5,119 bases of DNA from Treponema sp. Lineage in GTDB: Bacteria > Spirochaetota > Spirochaetia > Treponematales > Breznakiellaceae. The stretch is from NCBI GenBank assembly GCA_009780595.1, contig WQZT01000132.1, positions 1 through 5,119 on the forward strand, in the 5' to 3' direction. The first letter of the stretch is position 1. The number at the start of each line of letters is the position of its first letter. A program made the position numbers and the translations under genes. A model generated the notes under the pieces. It was not told the DNA's origin and searched no databases. It saw only the letters and a list, made by a program, of their open reading frames with translations. Below are positions 1 to 4,820 of the stretch, in pieces.

Positions 1-136
1 GATTTAAGGCGACCTATTTTTGTAATAACGGTACAATTCCGCATGACAGAAGTTTATCACACCCTCAGCAATTTACACAAGCCTTCGTAAATAGAGAACA
101 AAGGAATTTGTCTGGATTTACATTTTGCCACAATGG
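1..136. other. upstream region without a recognisable gene
   Basis: No open frame here has both a plausible start signal and a recognisable product. The stretch is A+T-rich. It contains a short inverted repeat (ATTTAC at 71-76, GTAAAT at 87-92) that is too weak to call a terminator. From 117 onward it runs into dyad sequences in front of brnT (TTTACA at 117-122 with TGTAAA at 138-143, and CCA-CAA-TGG at 128-136). Nothing else is supportable. Confidence 0.5.
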
Positions 137-166
137 TTGTAAACTATAGGTGGAGCATATTATAAT
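137..166 (+). promoter_or_regulatory. candidate promoter of brnT, possibly leaderless
   Basis: A perfect -10 hexamer TATAAT lies at 161-166. TTGTAA at 137-142 (4 of 6 matches to TTGACA) sits 18 bases upstream of it. Only five bases separate the -10 from the ATG at 172, so transcription would start at or within a base or two of that ATG. The block TATAATTGCAAATG resembles the promoter-start blocks at 1817-1831 and 5015-5029. A GGTGGAG at 149-155 could instead act as a ribosome site for a TTG start at 166, but it would lie upstream of the predicted transcript start. The two readings exclude each other. Confidence 0.45.
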
Positions 167-171
167 TGCAA

Positions 172-489
172 ATGTATAATGATGTTGTGTGTAAGGGGCG
201 CTTTGTGTGGAACAGGCTGAAAGCAGAAGCCAACCATAGGAAGCACGGCATACCGTTTGAAAGAGCAATAGAGGTATTTGACGATCCGTTTTTTATCGAA
301 GAATACGATGAAGAACATTCAGAGAACGAAGATCGGTATAACATAGTAGGCTTTGTAAAAGGAATACATATCATTGTGTCTTTTACATTAAGGGACAATT
401 TAGTGAGAGTATTCTCCGCACGAAAAGCGGATACTGAGGAAGAAGAGGCGTATGATGAACACATCAGAAGATATAGTGGTGAACGATGA
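172..489 (+). CDS. brnT: BrnT-family type II toxin
   Basis: BrnT proteins are RelE-fold ribonucleases that act in the cytoplasm by cleaving RNA and are neutralised by a partner encoded just downstream. The protein has 105 residues from the ATG at 172, the usual size. It shows the family pattern in order: F-x-W-x-R-x-K-A-x-x-N-x-x-K-H-G-I-x-F near the N-terminus, then a VFDDP segment, an acidic stretch followed by EDRYNIVGF, a strand-rich centre, and the closing R-V-F-S-A-R-K-A. The R-x-x-S-A-R signature and the early K-H-G are the family's hallmark residues and are intact, so the toxin is probably active. The ATG at 172 is preferred because a perfect -10 lies just before it; a TTG at 166 (two residues longer) is the alternative, with an in-frame stop immediately upstream. 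The 3' end overlaps the next gene by 38 bases, so translation is probably coupled. Family assignment is by recognised pattern, not by search. Confidence 0.88.
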   Translation: MYNDVVCKGRFVWNRLKAEANHRKHGIPFERAIEVFDDPFFIEEYDEEHSENEDRYNIVGFVKGIHIIVSFTLRDNLVRVFSARKADTEEEEAYDEHIRRYSGER

Positions 490-634
490 AATCGTAACAA
501 AATCAGGGCGTGTTTTCCGACCAGGAAATAAGGAATTGCTTCAAAATATCCCCCCTGATATTGTTCAAGAAATGGCGAAAAGAAGACTGGAAGAAATCAA
601 CCGTCATAAACCTACACCACAAAACAACACCTAA
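452..634 (+). CDS. small protein overlapping brnT, putative antitoxin
   Basis: This 60-residue frame begins inside the end of brnT in another reading frame, the usual arrangement for a toxin-antitoxin pair. A GAGG at 445-448 precedes it, three bases from the ATG at 452 and six from a second ATG at 455. The second gives better spacing and a 59-residue product. The N-terminal half is rich in V, I, D and T with a G-R-V-F-R-P-G segment. The C-terminal half (about residues 33-52) looks like an amphipathic helix with K-R-R-L-E-E-I and ends in a polar P/Q/N tail. It does not resemble the canonical BrnA ribbon-helix-helix antitoxin, which normally has a basic N-terminus and an I-T-I-R-L-D strand. The antitoxin role is inferred from position only; the fold is not recognised. 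Confidence 0.6.
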   Translation: MMNTSEDIVVNDEIVTKSGRVFRPGNKELLQNIPPDIVQEMAKRRLEEINRHKPTPQNNT

Positions 635-677
635 ACGACATAGCAGGTTATTCCGCACCGCCCCATCTCCCGCCACC

Positions 678-758
678 TGAAGTTTTGCCTCCATCCTACC
701 AACCGTGGAGTTTTGTTCCGCCCTACGAGCCGTGAAGTTTTGGCTCCGCCAAAACTTC
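678..758. repeat. degenerate 27/28-base tandem repeat, three copies
   Basis: TGAAGTTTTG at 678, TGGAGTTTTG at 706 and TGAAGTTTTG at 733 start units spaced 28 and 27 bases apart. After each start come T/C-rich bases containing CTCC or TTCCGCC, and the first two units end in A-[AG]-C-C-G. The third unit runs into an inverted copy of its own start, which creates a hairpin. The region lies between the converging ends of the brnT pair and the sigma factor gene and has no credible coding frame. It may be a decayed dispersed repeat of this genome; copies elsewhere cannot be seen from here. Confidence 0.6.
734..758. repeat. perfect hairpin, 11-base arms
   Basis: GAAGTTTTGGC at 734-744 is the exact reverse complement of GCCAAAACTTC at 748-758, with a three-base TCC loop. 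It sits between convergent genes. No T-run follows on either strand, so it is not a standard intrinsic terminator, although it could slow transcription or protect 3' ends. Confidence 0.75.
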
Positions 759-761
759 CCA

Positions 762-787
762 GAATAATCCGCTAAAGCGGATTATTC
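762..787. repeat. perfect 12-base palindrome just after the sigma factor gene
   Basis: GAATAATCCGCT at 762-773 pairs with AGCGGATTATTC at 776-787 across two A residues. It ends two bases before the stop codon of the minus-strand sigma factor gene (789-791). The place suggests a 3'-end stem-loop for that transcript, possibly working in both directions, but neither side has a T-tract. Function as a terminator is therefore uncertain. Confidence 0.6.
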
Positions 788-788
788 C

Positions 789-1598
789 CTACATAGCCTC
801 GAAGTAACACCGCAAATTCTCCGCTTCACCGCGCATTTTTCGCAGGGCGCGGAACTCCGTCTGGCGCACGGTTTCGGTGGAAATGCCCATCTTGTCGCCA
901 ATCTTTTTCAAACTGTCGCGTTTCCCGCCGTTCAGCTGGTATCGGTACATAATGATATTCTTCTCGCGGTCGCTCAGATTTTCCAAAACCTGCTGCACCG
1001 CTTCTTGCGAACTCTTTTTCATAACGGCGCTCTCCGGGTTGTAGGTGTAATCGCCGGTGTCATCGACAGGCGCAAAAACCTCAGTCAGCCCGAGCAGGTT
1101 TTCCACATCGCTGCACGACGTGCCGATTGCCGTGGCAATTTCAGCAGGCTTCGGGTCGCGCATATACAGTTGCCTCAGCGCGTGGTTGCTCCGCTGAATC
1201 TTGCGCAGAACATCTTCCTTGTGGCGCGGAAGGCGGATTGGTCGCCGCTTTTCCTCCAGCCCGCGGACAATCGCATGCCGTATCCAAAACGTCGCGTAGG
1301 TCGAAAACCGCACACCCTTGCGGTGGTCAAACTTTTCCACCGCGCGTATCAGCCCAATATTGCCGTCTTGAATCACATCCATCAAAAGAACGGCATCAGA
1401 AGCATACGGGCGCGCTATCTTGACAACCAACCGCAGGTTCGACTCTATCAAACGGCGGCGGGCGGCATCGTCGCCTGACTGAATGCGCTGCGACAGTTCC
1501 GCTTCTTCCGCGCCGCTCAAAATGGGAAAATCTTTGATCTGGTTATAGTACACTTCAAGGCACGTTCTGCCGCTTTTTGTTTTATTCGTTCTTTCCAT
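789..1598 (-). CDS. sigma-70-family RNA polymerase sigma factor, small alternative type
   Basis: The product directs RNA polymerase core to a set of promoters. It has 269 residues, far shorter than a primary RpoD/SigA and without the N-terminal region 1.1. Region 1.2 is at about 14-46. Region 2 is at about 47-126 and includes N-L-R-L-V-V-K-I-A, the core-binding L-M-D-V-I-Q-D-G-N-I-G-L and the -10-recognition stretch with F-S-T-Y-A-T-F-W-I-R-H-A-I. Region 3 is at about 127-190. Region 4 is at about 200-256, with a helix-turn-helix in L-K-K-I-G-D-K-M-G-I-S-T-E-T-V-R-Q. The start at 1598 is chosen because GGAGG at 1605-1609 lies six bases upstream; an ATG at 1604 touches the GGAGG, and a longer open frame from 1742 adds only hydrophobic, non-family sequence. 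Size and the sigma-54-type promoter upstream recall Borrelia RpoS; orthology is inference. Confidence 0.9.
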   Translation of the reverse strand: MERTNKTKSGRTCLEVYYNQIKDFPILSGAEEAELSQRIQSGDDAARRRLIESNLRLVVKIARPYASDAVLLMDVIQDGNIGLIRAVEKFDHRKGVRFSTYATFWIRHAIVRGLEEKRRPIRLPRHKEDVLRKIQRSNHALRQLYMRDPKPAEIATAIGTSCSDVENLLGLTEVFAPVDDTGDYTYNPESAVMKKSSQEAVQQVLENLSDREKNIIMYRYQLNGGKRDSLKKIGDKMGISTETVRQTEFRALRKMRGEAENLRCYFEAM

Positions 1599-1604
1599 AG
1601 ACAT

Positions 1605-1609
1605 CCTCC
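1605..1609 (-). promoter_or_regulatory. Shine-Dalgarno site that fixes the sigma factor start
   Basis: On the minus strand GGAGG is followed by six bases and then the ATG at 1598. The same six bases contain an ATG at 1604 that directly abuts the site and is therefore unlikely to be used. Confidence 0.8.
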
Positions 1610-1646
1610 ATAGTGCAAAATATGCAACATCGTACAGTAATACTCT

Positions 1647-1663
1647 TGCAAAAACCGTGCCAA
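1647..1663 (-). promoter_or_regulatory. sigma-54 (-24/-12) promoter for the sigma factor gene
   Basis: Read on the minus strand, 1663 to 1647 is TTGGCACGGTTTTTGCA. It agrees at every defined position with the published RpoN consensus YTGGCACGRNNNTTGCW, including the essential GG and GC pairs at the correct 12-base spacing. The predicted transcript start is near 1636, giving a leader of about 38 bases that carries the GGAGG site. No convincing sigma-70 -35/-10 pair was found on this strand between 1605 and 1742. An activator ATPase would be required; none is encoded in this window. Confidence 0.8.
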
Positions 1664-1726
1664 ACCAACCGCAAGTTATAATAAATTTATAAATCATTAC
1701 AGTATATATAATTATAAAGTACGACC

Positions 1727-1781
1727 TGCGAAGCGTAAGCACGAGGGAAATAAATTTGTCTAAAAATAGATACGCTTTGCA
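1727..1781. promoter_or_regulatory. widely spaced inverted repeat, candidate activator site
   Basis: TGCGAAGCGTA at 1727-1737 and TACGCTTTGCA at 1771-1781 are reverse complements with one mismatch in 11 (a G/T, which would be a wobble pair in RNA). The arms are 44 bases apart centre to centre. They lie roughly 90-145 bases upstream of the predicted sigma-54 transcript start, in the usual range for enhancer-binding-protein sites. The DNA between them and the promoter (1675-1720) is almost pure A/T and probably flexible. It also lies just upstream of the plus-strand promoter at 1794, so it could serve either gene. Confidence 0.4.
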
Positions 1782-1793
1782 AATCGTAATGTA

Positions 1794-1822
1794 TAGAAAT
1801 TTTAACGATACTGTGTTATACT
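1794..1822 (+). promoter_or_regulatory. leaderless-type promoter of the three-gene operon
   Basis: TAGAAA at 1794-1799 and TATACT at 1817-1822 are separated by 17 bases, and the -10 carries the extended TG-n (TG at 1814-1815). Exactly six bases separate the -10 from the ATG at 1829, so the expected first transcribed base is the A of the start codon. No SD-like sequence precedes the ATG. The block is nearly identical to that at 5015-5029. Confidence 0.65.
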
Positions 1823-1828
1823 TGGCGT

Positions 1829-2272
1829 ATGAATTACAGCATCACCGCACGGGAAAAGGCTGATGAGATTTACTATTTTATTCAGTGGTCGCCGCTGGCG
1901 CGTGCCGAACGTTGGACAATCAACGCGAAAGTCCCGTCGGTGGCAGGCGTGTACGAAATCTACTGGATGGATGATCACAAGCACCTGCGGATGATGGTGG
2001 TTGGAAACACGCACTACGGCGGGCTGCGTACAGAGCTGCGGCGGCTGACCGACCCGGAGCTGGCGCTCGATGCAAAGACCCGTGACACGCTTGAAAACCG
2101 CGAGATTTGGTTTCGCTACGCGCCGTCGAATTCGGCGAGTGTGATGGCTGACGTGGTGTGGTTTTTCCGCACGACGTATTTTCCGGAAAATCCCGGCGTG
2201 GAACATTCGGGGCGTTTCAAAAAAATGTATATGAAGGAATCTGCTCCGGACAAGCTGATTTGGATTCCGTAG
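1829..2272 (+). CDS. unknown protein with degenerate GIY-YIG-like pattern
   Basis: No name is assigned to this 147-residue soluble protein. Residues about 38-122 follow the order of a GIY-YIG nuclease domain: G-V-Y-E-I-Y at 40-45 (GIY position), V-V-G-N-T at 57-61 (YIG position), an arginine cluster with R67, R71 and R72, and a later A-D-V-V-W-F-F-R-T-T-Y-F-P-E-N (107-121) recalling the usual A-x-x-E...Y-x-P-x-x-N end. The metal-binding glutamate would be D108, the second motif lacks its tyrosine, and the spacing between the first two motifs is 14 rather than about 10 residues. If it belongs to that fold it is divergent and may not cut DNA. The N-terminal 35 residues include a W-S-P-L-A-R-A-E-R-W segment of unknown meaning. 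The gene is first in an apparent operon with the YciO-like and cardiolipin synthase genes. The ATG at 1829 is supported by the promoter ending six bases before it. Confidence 0.8.
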   Translation: MNYSITAREKADEIYYFIQWSPLARAERWTINAKVPSVAGVYEIYWMDDHKHLRMMVVGNTHYGGLRTELRRLTDPELALDAKTRDTLENREIWFRYAPSNSASVMADVVWFFRTTYFPENPGVEHSGRFKKMYMKESAPDKLIWIP

Positions 2273-2287
2273 CGGGCGGGCGCGGCT

Positions 2288-3001
2288 GTGATTGAATACA
2301 TCGTACCCGGCAACATCGACGACCGCACTCTCGCCAGAGCCGCCAAGCTCCTGCGGGAAGGGGGAATTGCCGCGCTGCCGACCGACACAAGCTGGAGCAT
2401 CGCCTGTTCGATGAATTCCCGCGAAGGGATAAAGCGGTTGCGCTCGATTTCTCAGGCGCGGGACGAGCGGCTGTTTACGCTTCTGTGTTCGGATATTTCG
2501 CAGTTCGGGGAATTGTGCAGCATCGACAACTCGCGCTTTCGGTTGATAAAGAGGCTTGCGCCCGGCCCGTTTGTTTTCATCCTGAAAACGCAACTCGGAA
2601 CGGAAAAGGTGCTGGGGTTGCACCGCCGCGAAATCGGCGTGCGCTTGCCGGACAGCCCTGTTCCGCGGGCGCTGATCAACGCGCTCGGCTGCCCGCTGTA
2701 CGGAATCACCGCCAAGCGGTCGATGACAGCCGGGTGGAATGATGACGCTTGGGAAGAAGCCGGTTCCGGCGATGACGACTCTGACAATGGCGGTTCAGGT
2801 GAACGTTCGGCGGCTGAGGCTGCTCCGGCGGTTTTTTACCGCGAAGATGCGCTCTTTGACGGCGGTTGGGAACTGGAAGATATTCGCGGGCTTGATTTGA
2901 TTTTGGATCCGGGGGAAGATCATCCGCGGCTTTTTTCCACCGTGCTGGATGTGCGGTGCGCGGATGTGGAAGTGTTGCGGCACGGTGCCGGAAAAATTTA
3001 A
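2288..3001 (+). CDS. Sua5/YciO/YrdC-family protein, YciO-like branch
   Basis: The family binds nucleotide and RNA; its TsaC/Sua5 members make threonylcarbamoyl-AMP for the t6A37 modification of ANN-decoding tRNAs. The product has 237 residues. Visible motifs are G-G-I-A-A-L-P-T-D-T at 25-34, F-T-L-L-C-S-D-I-S at 63-71, A-P-G-P-F-V-F-I-L-K at 91-100 and I-G-V-R-L-P-D at 116-122. The spacing and wording of the middle (D-N-S-R-F-R-L-I-K, F-x-F-I-L-K) match my memory of E. coli YciO better than TsaC. The usual S-A-N-x-S-G is replaced by G-I-T-A-K-R-S (139-145). Residues about 146-194 form an acidic, Gly/Ser-rich insert (D-D-D-S-D-N-G-G-S-G), after which the C-terminal strand region resumes. The start is GTG at 2288, 15 bases after the preceding stop; the next in-frame ATG (residue 42) would remove the P-T-D-T motif. 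Many pipelines would call this threonylcarbamoyl-AMP synthase; that activity is not assured. Confidence 0.85.
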   Translation: MIEYIVPGNIDDRTLARAAKLLREGGIAALPTDTSWSIACSMNSREGIKRLRSISQARDERLFTLLCSDISQFGELCSIDNSRFRLIKRLAPGPFVFILKTQLGTEKVLGLHRREIGVRLPDSPVPRALINALGCPLYGITAKRSMTAGWNDDAWEEAGSGDDDSDNGGSGERSAAEAAPAVFYREDALFDGGWELEDIRGLDLILDPGEDHPRLFSTVLDVRCADVEVLRHGAGKI

Positions 3002-3029
3002 AAAATTACAAGTACAGTGATTAGTGATT

Positions 3030-4586
3030 ATGGAAAAAAAGTGGATTAGAGTCGTCTTTCGGCGGCGTTTGCTCATCATCTCGTTAATTATCGCGCAACT
3101 GGCACTCATTCTGTTTGCCATCGCCGGGACGCAGCTTGCGTTTTGGTACGTTGATTTTCTGTTGCGGGCGTTCAGCATTTTTGTCTGCGTATACATCGTA
3201 AACAAAAAGGAAAAATCCGCGTACAAACTCACGTGGGTTTTCCTCATCCTGCTGTTCCCGCTGTTCGGCGGCACGGTGTACGCTTTTTTTCGCAGCCAGT
3301 CAAGCCCGCGCAAACTCAGCCGGCAGGTGGAAAAAGCAAACCGCCGCTATCGCCCGCTGTTCCTGTCATCGCCCGGCGTCAAACTCGAACTTGCCGCCGA
3401 ATACCCCGAATGTCTCCCGCAAGTCCACTACCTGCAAGAAGCGGCGGGCTTTCCCGTGTACAAGCGCACCGAGACGGTTTACTTCAATTCGGGTGAAAGT
3501 TTTTTTCAGCAGGTTTTACAGGAGCTTGAAAAGGCGGAGAAATACATCTTTCTGGAATTTTTCATTGTGCGGCTGGGAAAAATGCTGAACCCTATTCTCG
3601 ACATTATGGAGCGTAAGGCGGCGCAGGGGCTTGATGTCAGAATTATCTACGATGATATGGGCTGCTTTATGTCCCTGCCGCCGGATTTCGACAAAATGCT
3701 TGAAAAGCGCGGGATTAAGTGCATGGTTTTTAACCCGTTCAAGCCGATTTTGTCGTCGTTGCAAAATAACCGCGACCACCGTAAAATTATCAGCGTTGAC
3801 GGCAAGGCGGCGTTCACCGGCGGCATAAACCTCGCTGACGAGTACATCAACGCGCACTCGCGGTTCGGGCACTGGAAGGATTCGGGCATTTTGCTGCGCG
3901 GGGAGGCGGCGTGGAGCCTGACGCTCATTTTCCTGCATATGTGGAATCTGGCGCGGAAGGAAACCGCGCAGGACGAGCCTGCCGCGTTGTACCCGTGGCG
4001 CGGACTTGACGGGAAACCCGCGCCCTACCCGGTGGAAAGCGACGGCTACGTGCAGCCCTACGCGGACAGCCCCATCGACAAAGAGACTGTCGGCGAAAAC
4101 GTGTACCTTCAGATTATCAACAACGCCAAACAGTACGTGTACATCAACACGCCGTACCTGGTGCTTGACGAAAACCTGCTGTCTGCGCTGAGTCTTGCCG
4201 CCAAAAGCGGCGTTGACGTGCGAATCATCACGCCGTACCGCTGGGATAAGTGGATCGTGTCGGTTGTGTCGCGCTCATACTACCGCCACCTGATCCTCTC
4301 AGGTGTCAAGGTCTACGAGTATTCGGCGGGTTTTAACCACTCAAAGACCTTTGTCTGCGATGACCGCTCCGCGACCGTCGGCACAACGAACCTTGACTTC
4401 CGCAGCCTGTACCTGCATTTTGAATGCGGCGTGTGGATGTACAAAACGCGCGCAGTCGCGCACGTCAAGGAGGATTTTGTTGCCACGCTTGCGTCGTGCA
4501 AGGAAATCACGCTGAAAGACTGCTCGCGCAACGCCGCGCAGAGAATCGTCCAGGACATCCTGCGCCTCTTCGCGCCGCTTATGTAG
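3030..4586 (+). CDS. cls: cardiolipin synthase (phospholipase D superfamily)
   Basis: The enzyme condenses two phosphatidylglycerols to cardiolipin and glycerol at the inner membrane. From the ATG at 3030 it has 518 residues, the normal size. A basic N-terminus precedes three hydrophobic segments at about 14-33, 38-57 and 67-87, the membrane anchor found in bacterial Cls. The first HKD motif is H250-R-K252 with D257, followed by G-G-I-N-L-A-D-E-Y. The second is H437-S-K439 with D444, followed by G-T-T-N-L-D-F-R-S. Both catalytic sites are complete, so it should be active. A GTG at 3024 would add two residues. Neither start has a recognisable SD. The gene begins 28 bases after the YciO-like gene and ends 42 bases before a strong hairpin, so it is probably last in the operon. 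Other PLD-type phosphatidyltransferases are possible, but the three-segment N-terminus favours Cls. Confidence 0.93.
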   Translation: MEKKWIRVVFRRRLLIISLIIAQLALILFAIAGTQLAFWYVDFLLRAFSIFVCVYIVNKKEKSAYKLTWVFLILLFPLFGGTVYAFFRSQSSPRKLSRQVEKANRRYRPLFLSSPGVKLELAAEYPECLPQVHYLQEAAGFPVYKRTETVYFNSGESFFQQVLQELEKAEKYIFLEFFIVRLGKMLNPILDIMERKAAQGLDVRIIYDDMGCFMSLPPDFDKMLEKRGIKCMVFNPFKPILSSLQNNRDHRKIISVDGKAAFTGGINLADEYINAHSRFGHWKDSGILLRGEAAWSLTLIFLHMWNLARKETAQDEPAALYPWRGLDGKPAPYPVESDGYVQPYADSPIDKETVGENVYLQIINNAKQYVYINTPYLVLDENLLSALSLAAKSGVDVRIITPYRWDKWIVSVVSRSYYRHLILSGVKVYEYSAGFNHSKTFVCDDRSATVGTTNLDFRSLYLHFECGVWMYKTRAVAHVKEDFVATLASCKEITLKDCSRNAAQRIVQDILRLFAPLM

Positions 4587-4625
4587 AGGTTGCTGTAAAA
4601 AACTTTCCGTTTACTTGCCGGATAT

Positions 4626-4656
4626 AAAAAAAGCCCTGTTTTGCAACAGGGCTTTT
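4626..4656. terminator. bidirectional intrinsic terminator
   Basis: AAAAGCCCTGTT at 4629-4640 pairs perfectly with AACAGGGCTTTT at 4645-4656 around a TTGC loop. On the plus strand the stem ends in TTTT and another TTTT follows at 4661-4664, ending the cls transcript. On the minus strand the G+C part is followed by seven T residues (4632-4626), ending the tRNA-Lys transcript ten bases after the mature 3' end. Confidence 0.9.
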
Positions 4657-4665
4657 GCGCTTTTG

Positions 4666-4738
4666 TGAGCCGCGCAGGATTCGAACCTCCGACCACCGCC
4701 TTAAAAGGGCGATGCTCTACCTACTGAGCTAGCGGCCC
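4666..4738 (-). tRNA. tRNA-Lys (anticodon TTT)
   Basis: The cloverleaf is complete in 73 bases. The acceptor GGGCCGC pairs with GCGGCTC (one G-T), the D arm contains AGCTCAGTAGGTAGAGC, the anticodon stem TCGCC/GGCGG encloses the loop CTTTTAA with TTT at 34-36, and the T arm contains GGTTCGAATCC. The discriminator base is A. CCA is not encoded (the next bases are CAA), so it must be added enzymatically. It decodes AAA/AAG and, as an ANN-decoding tRNA, is a normal substrate for t6A modification; closeness to the YciO-like gene may be chance. A variable loop of ordinary length and an intact stem set suggest a functional gene. Confidence 0.97.
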
Positions 4739-4820
4739 GTTTCATCGCACAACTGGGAAGTGCCTTTTGCTCGAAGATTTTCAGGCAACGCAATTCACGA
4801 GATTATGCAAATGTTTTGTT

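Noticed and set aside
117..145. TTTACA-17-TAAACT as the brnT promoter
   Set aside because: The hexamers fit moderately, but the transcript would start inside the GGTGGAG site, and a perfect TATAAT exists at 161-166.
678..758. CRISPR-like array
   Set aside because: The units are only about 27-28 bases in total with a ten-base similar core and no separate unique spacers; this is a degenerate tandem repeat.
762..787. Intrinsic terminator for the sigma factor gene
   Set aside because: The palindrome is perfect and well placed, but no T-run follows on either strand, so it is listed as a repeat only.
1599..1742. N-terminal extension of the sigma factor to a GTG at 1742 (48 extra residues)
   Set aside because: The extra residues are hydrophobic and unlike any sigma N-terminus, no SD precedes the GTG, and the GGAGG at 1605-1609 with the sigma-54 promoter at 1647-1663 would lie inside the gene.
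1802..2623. Long open frame of about 273 codons on the minus strand
   Set aside because: It covers two well-supported plus-strand genes, has a biased Arg/His/Pro-rich composition typical of an antisense frame in G+C-rich DNA, and no recognisable domain or start signal.
2978..2996. Terminator at the end of the YciO-like gene (CGGCAC-G-GTGCCG)
   Set aside because: The stem is short, lies inside the coding region and is followed by A residues rather than T; it should not split the operon.
4666..4738. tRNA-Lys as an integration site for a mobile element
   Set aside because: No duplicated tRNA end or integrase is visible in the window, and both sides look like ordinary chromosome apart from the Rpn-type gene.
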